A DNA stretch of 9,594 nucleotides from contig JAJYGK010000031.1 in the NCBI GenBank assembly GCA_021790715.1, positions 1-9,594 of the forward strand. The letters are read 5' to 3'. Source of the DNA: Chloroflexota bacterium (lineage in GTDB: Bacteria; Chloroflexota; Limnocylindria; Limnocylindrales; CSP1-4). Shown in pieces: positions 7,269 through 9,594 of the stretch (positions are counted from its first letter, which is position 1; each line of letters starts with the position of its first letter). A program made the translations under genes and the position numbers. The notes under the pieces were generated by a model. The model saw only the letters and a list, made by a program, of their open reading frames with translations, was not told the origin of the DNA and searched no databases.

Positions 7269-7343
7269 TTCCTGCAGTTCGACTCGGTGGAGACCGTGCT
7301 GCCCGATCGGAGGGTCGCTTTCCTGCAGTTCGACTCCGTGGAG
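7269..7343 (+). repeat. Direct repeat of 24 bp, spaced 51 bp, CTGCAG core
   Basis: 7269-7292 and 7320-7343 are identical except at one position. The shared core is TTCCTGCAGTTCGACTC, followed after the variable base by GTGGAG. A third, more diverged copy lies inverted near 7508-7519. This looks like a dispersed repeat family rather than coding sequence. Confidence 0.85.
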
Positions 7344-7519
7344 CACGCTATGGCGGTTCCCGGCGCGGCATGGGCGCCGCGCGACTCCCCGCGCCCCCCG
7401 AACCACGCGTGGCCCGTGCTCGACGACCACCGCGGGCCGGCCGTCCTGCTCCATCCGGGCCGCCGGGATCGCGCGACAACCGACGTAACGTTCTGCGGGA
7501 GACCGATCTGCAGGAAAGC
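7317..7519. repeat. 203-bp segment bounded by a perfect 12-bp inverted repeat
   Basis: GCTTTCCTGCAG at 7317-7328 is matched exactly by its reverse complement CTGCAGGAAAGC at 7508-7519. The segment between holds a strong 7-bp hairpin (7363-7382). No flanking target duplication and no transposase is visible, so it may be a small non-autonomous element or simply two opposed members of a repeat family. Confidence 0.5.
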
Positions 7520-7776
7520 CGCACGGCCCCACGGCCGACGGTGCCCGCGGCGGGCCGCTCGGCGGGAGGCGGCCCTGCCGGCCGACGAAGGGCGCGGCGG
7601 CGCATGGCGACCGACCGTGGCACACGGCGACCGCCCCGGCGTGCCATACCTGCGCTGTCGCCCGACCGCGCTGGACCGCGCGGACAGCAGGTGCCTTCCC
7701 GTGGCAGCCTGTGCGCCAGGCCGGGCTCGCGGCGACCAGGAATGCGGGGCACGGCCACGCGCAGGAGGAGATGGGA

Positions 7777-7812
7777 GTGCCCGAGCAGCAGTCGGGGAGG
7801 CACCGAGCGTGA
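7777..7812 (+). other. Possible 11-codon leader ORF overlapping the gcvPA start
   Basis: GTG 7777 opens MPEQQSGRHRA and stops at TGA 7810-7812, which overlaps the gcvPA GTG as GTGA. AGGAGG at 7763-7768 lies 8 nt before it, a good ribosome binding site; ATG 7771 in the same frame lies too close to that site to be the better start. It could be a translational-coupling leader, or the AGGAGG could be coincidental. No protein family is recognised. Confidence 0.25.
7794..7800 (+). promoter_or_regulatory. Ribosome binding site supporting the upstream gcvPA start
   Basis: GGGGAGG ends 8 nt before GTG 7809. The alternative start at GTG 8025 has no comparable site, so the longer protein is preferred. 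Confidence 0.6.
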
Positions 7813-9401
7813 GCCGTCGCGCCGTCGACGCGGCCGGCAGGTCCGGCGCGTCTGCTGATGCCGGTTCGTCCGGCGCATCCGCTGTCTCAGGTTGGCCCGG
7901 CGCGGCCCCCGCATCGGGCGCGGTCCCCGCGTCGGGCGCGGCCCCCGCATCCGGCGCGGCCCCCGCATCGAGCGCGGTCCCCGCGTCCGGCGCGGCCCCC
8001 ACAGCCGGCGCGGACGACACGGCCGTGCATCCGTACATCCCGAACTCGATCCCCGACGTGCGGGCGGAGATGCTGGCGGCCGTCGGAGCGACCGACATCG
8101 AAGAGCTGTACGCCGAGATCCCCGCGCGCCTGCGCCTGCACCGCCCCCTCGACCTGCCGCCGGCCCTGCGTTCGGAGGCCGAGCTCGTGCGCGAGGTCGG
8201 CGGCCTGCTCGAGCGCAACCGCTCGACCCGCGAGCTCGTGAGCTTCCTGGGGGCCGGCTGCTACGAGCACCAGGTGCCGGCGGTGTGCGACGAGATCAAC
8301 GGTCGCGCGGAGTTCCTGACCGCGTACGCCGGCGAGCCGTACGAGGACCACGGCCGCTTCCAGGCGCTCTTCGAGTACTGCTCGATGCTGGGCGAGCTGC
8401 TCGAGATGGACGTCGTCACCGTTCCCGTCTACGACGGCTACCAGGCCGCGGCGACGGCCCTGCGCATGGCGGCCCGCGTGACCGGCCGCACGCGCCTCCT
8501 CCTCACCGACGCGATCGGGCGGGACAAGCGCGCGAAGATCGCCGACTATTGCGCGCCCGACCTCGCACTCGACACGGTGCCGTTCGATGCAGGCAGCGGC
8601 GAGCTCGACCGGGGGGCGTTGGCGACCCTCCTGCGCGACGACGTCGCGGCGGTGTACGTCGAGCAGCCGAACGCGCTGGGCGTCGTGGAGACGGGGCTCG
8701 CGGAGATGGTCGAGGCCGCGCACCGGGCCGGCGCCCTGGCGATCGTGTCGGTCGACCCATCCACCCTCGGCGTGCTCGCCCCGCCGGCGGCGTTCGGCGC
8801 CGACCTCGCCTGCGGCGACATCCAGCCCCTCGGCATCCACCAGCACTATGGCGGCGGGCACGGCGGCTTCATCGCGTCTCACGACGACCCGCGCATCGTC
8901 ATGCAGTACCCCTCGCGCCTCTTCGGCATCGCCCCGACGCGCGTCGCGGGCGAGTACGGCTTCGGCGACGTGGCCTACGAGCGCACCTCGTTCGCGCTGC
9001 GCGAGGAGGGCCACGAGTGGGTCGGCACGGCGGCCGCCCTATGGGGCATCACGGCCGGCGTCTACCTCGCGCTCATGGGGCCGCAGGGGATGCGCGAGCT
9101 CGGCGAGTCCGAGATGGCACGCACGCGCTATGCCATGCAGCGGCTGGGAACGCTGCCCGGCGTGCGCATCCCGTTCGGCCGCAGCCATCACGTGCAGGAG
9201 TTCGTCGTCGACCTCTCCGGTACCGGGCGCACGGTGGCCGAGGTCAACCGCGCCCTGCTCGAGCGCGGGATCCTCGGCGGCGCCGATCTCGCGGGGCAGT
9301 TTCCCGGGCTCGGGCAGGCCGCGCTCTACGCGGTGACCGAGGTGCGCACCCAGGCCGACATCGACGCGCTGGCCGGCGCGCTCGAGGAGGTGCTCGCGTG
9401 A
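7809..9401 (+). CDS. gcvPA: Divergent GcvPA-like subunit 1 of glycine dehydrogenase (decarboxylating)
   Basis: A 530-residue fold-type-I protein matching the alpha half of the split glycine-cleavage P-protein, which pairs with the PLP-bearing GcvPB to decarboxylate glycine and load the lipoyl H-protein. Family features are HPYIPNS (74-80), IPARLRL (104-110), SFLGAG (145-150), EFLTAY (168-173), LFEYCSMLGELLEMDV (187-202), VYDG (207-210), GPQGMRE (424-430), and the C-terminal AEVNRALLERGILGG (477-491) and AVTEVRTQADIDAL (508-521). Several stretches differ from ordinary GcvPA: the segment after EFLTAY lacks the usual TPYQ-E-SQG-type motif, and the region around 391-412 lacks the usual REQHIRREKATSNI-like motif. 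Substrate change is possible. The core begins near residue 73; residues 1-72 are an Ala/Pro/Ser/Gly leader made of 18-bp repeats. GTG 8025 would remove this leader and give a normal ~458 residues, but GTG 7809 has the better ribosome binding site. The end overlaps gcvPB (GTGA). Confidence 0.85.
   Translation: MSRRAVDAAGRSGASADAGSSGASAVSGWPGAAPASGAVPASGAAPASGAAPASSAVPASGAAPTAGADDTAVHPYIPNSIPDVRAEMLAAVGATDIEELYAEIPARLRLHRPLDLPPALRSEAELVREVGGLLERNRSTRELVSFLGAGCYEHQVPAVCDEINGRAEFLTAYAGEPYEDHGRFQALFEYCSMLGELLEMDVVTVPVYDGYQAAATALRMAARVTGRTRLLLTDAIGRDKRAKIADYCAPDLALDTVPFDAGSGELDRGALATLLRDDVAAVYVEQPNALGVVETGLAEMVEAAHRAGALAIVSVDPSTLGVLAPPAAFGADLACGDIQPLGIHQHYGGGHGGFIASHDDPRIVMQYPSRLFGIAPTRVAGEYGFGDVAYERTSFALREEGHEWVGTAAALWGITAGVYLALMGPQGMRELGESEMARTRYAMQRLGTLPGVRIPFGRSHHVQEFVVDLSGTGRTVAEVNRALLERGILGGADLAGQFPGLGQAALYAVTEVRTQADIDALAGALEEVLA
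7898..8005 (+). repeat. 18-bp tandem repeat, six units, in the gcvPA leader
   Basis: Units start at 7898, 7916, 7934, 7952, 7970 and 7988, with consensus CGGCGCGGCCCCCGCATC; two classes alternate (GCCCCCGCATC and GTCCCCGCGTC). A partial seventh follows at 8006-8013. The six-codon period encodes SGAxPA units, residues about 30-65 of GcvPA. Confidence 0.9.
9384..9390 (+). promoter_or_regulatory. Ribosome binding site of gcvPB
   Basis: GAGGAGG, inside the last codons of gcvPA, lies 7 nt before GTG 9398 and supports the GTGA-overlapping start. Confidence 0.7.
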
Positions 9402-9594
9402 GCGCCCCGGAGAGCCGTCCGGCGGCCGGCGAGCGGGTGGCACCGGCGGCCCCGACGCCCGGTGCCCCGGCCGGGGCGACGCCGTCCCCGACGCCGCAGG
9501 TCCACGTCTCCCACCGCGGTGCCGGGGCGCCGGCGGTCGGGGTTCCGTCCCCCGACGCCATCGCCCCCAAGCCCTTCCCGCGCCGCTTCCACCA
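9398..9594 (+). CDS. gcvPB: Start of probable GcvPB (glycine dehydrogenase subunit 2), truncated by window end
   Basis: GTG 9398 overlaps the gcvPA stop (GTGA), has a strong ribosome binding site and stays open to the window end (65 codons plus two bases). The first ~55 residues are an Ala/Pro/Gly-rich leader without recognisable domain. The visible end, PKPFPRRFH, resembles the segment just before the conserved N-terminal part of GcvPB. The call rests mainly on position: GcvPA needs this partner, which carries the PLP-binding lysine beyond the window. The sequence seen here alone would not identify it. Confidence 0.65.
   Translation, partial: MSAPESRPAAGERVAPAAPTPGAPAGATPSPTPQVHVSHRGAGAPAVGVPSPDAIAPKPFPRRFH

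Larger units (their letters stand above)
6805..7808 (+). other. About 1 kb repeat-rich spacer with no convincing protein gene
   Basis: Between the SDR stop and the gcvPA start no frame on either strand gives a recognisable protein; the open frames are arginine/proline-rich GC shadows. It contains three tandem arrays (about 20, 16 and 10 bp periods), a diverged repeat family with a CTGCAG core in three copies, and several strong hairpins. One hairpin is the 7-bp stem GCGCGGC/GCCGCGC at 7363-7369/7376-7382; another is GCCCG/CGGGC at 7543-7555. A small palindrome CGACAGTGTCG at 6830-6840, 25 nt after the SDR stop, could belong to a terminator, but it lacks a T-run. I see no tRNA, no CRISPR array and no glycine- or cobalamin-riboswitch core. 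A promoter for gcvPA is expected but none is clear. Confidence 0.7.

Noticed and set aside
7550..7700. Glycine riboswitch upstream of gcvPA (GCCGACGAAGGGCGCGG near 7573-7592)
   Set aside because: The resemblance to the GCCGAAGG core is partial and the required closing strand (CTCTCAGGCA-like) is absent.
7688..7755. Cobalamin-riboswitch-like string CAGGTGCCTTCCCGTGG
   Set aside because: The conserved GCCACTG box and the rest of the core are missing.
7287..7808. In-frame extension of GcvPA back to GTG 7287
   Set aside because: It would add 174 residues of Arg/Pro-rich sequence across repeats; no ribosome binding site, and the GTG is inside the 24-bp direct repeat.
6752..8218. A 488-codon minus-strand frame across the repeat spacer
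   Set aside because: It translates several tandem arrays and the antisense of gcvPA; no family is recognisable.

Overview
The window is a very GC-rich (visibly about 70% or more), densely coded piece of bacterial chromosome, probably from a high-GC soil or freshwater lineage such as Actinomycetota or a high-GC Chloroflexota. The phylum guess rests only on base composition, GTG starts and gene style. Almost every long reading frame opposite the real genes is a GC-content shadow.

Layout. (1) 1-741: C-terminal half of an SsnA-type amidohydrolase, cut by the window edge. (2) 870-4253: YgfK, a large flavin/iron-sulfur oxidoreductase resembling a rearranged dihydropyrimidine dehydrogenase. (3) 4260-4967, minus strand: a compact SRAP (YedK/HMCES-type) abasic-site repair protein whose stop lies 6 bp from the ygfK stop. 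It starts from a probable leaderless promoter embedded in a perfect 18-bp dyad. (4) 5240-5989 and 5986-6804: a class II (zinc) aldolase overlapping a short-chain dehydrogenase by an ATGA junction. (5) 6805-7808: about 1 kb with no credible protein gene, packed with four kinds of short repeat. (6) 7809-9401 and 9398-9594 onward: a divergent GcvPA-like glycine-decarboxylase alpha subunit overlapping by GTGA the start of its presumed GcvPB partner, which runs out of the window.

How it may work together. ssnA and ygfK neighbour each other in gene sets linked to anaerobic purine/uric-acid catabolism and selenium-dependent molybdenum hydroxylases. Glycine is a known end product of classical purine fermentation, so a glycine-decarboxylase-type pair downstream could fit one catabolic island. 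However, the GcvPA copy lacks segments I expect in true glycine decarboxylases, so its substrate may differ. The aldolase/SDR pair resembles a split sugar-phosphate aldolase/dehydrogenase module. Only partial operon continuity is visible (ssnA-ygfK, aldolase-SDR, gcvPA-gcvPB), and the SRAP gene interrupts the series.

A recurring oddity is that gene ends carry Ala/Gly/Pro/Ser-rich extensions built from tandem DNA repeats. Repeat periods inside coding sequence are multiples of three (27, 12, 18 bp), while the tandem arrays in the untranslated spacer are not (about 20, 16, 10 bp).
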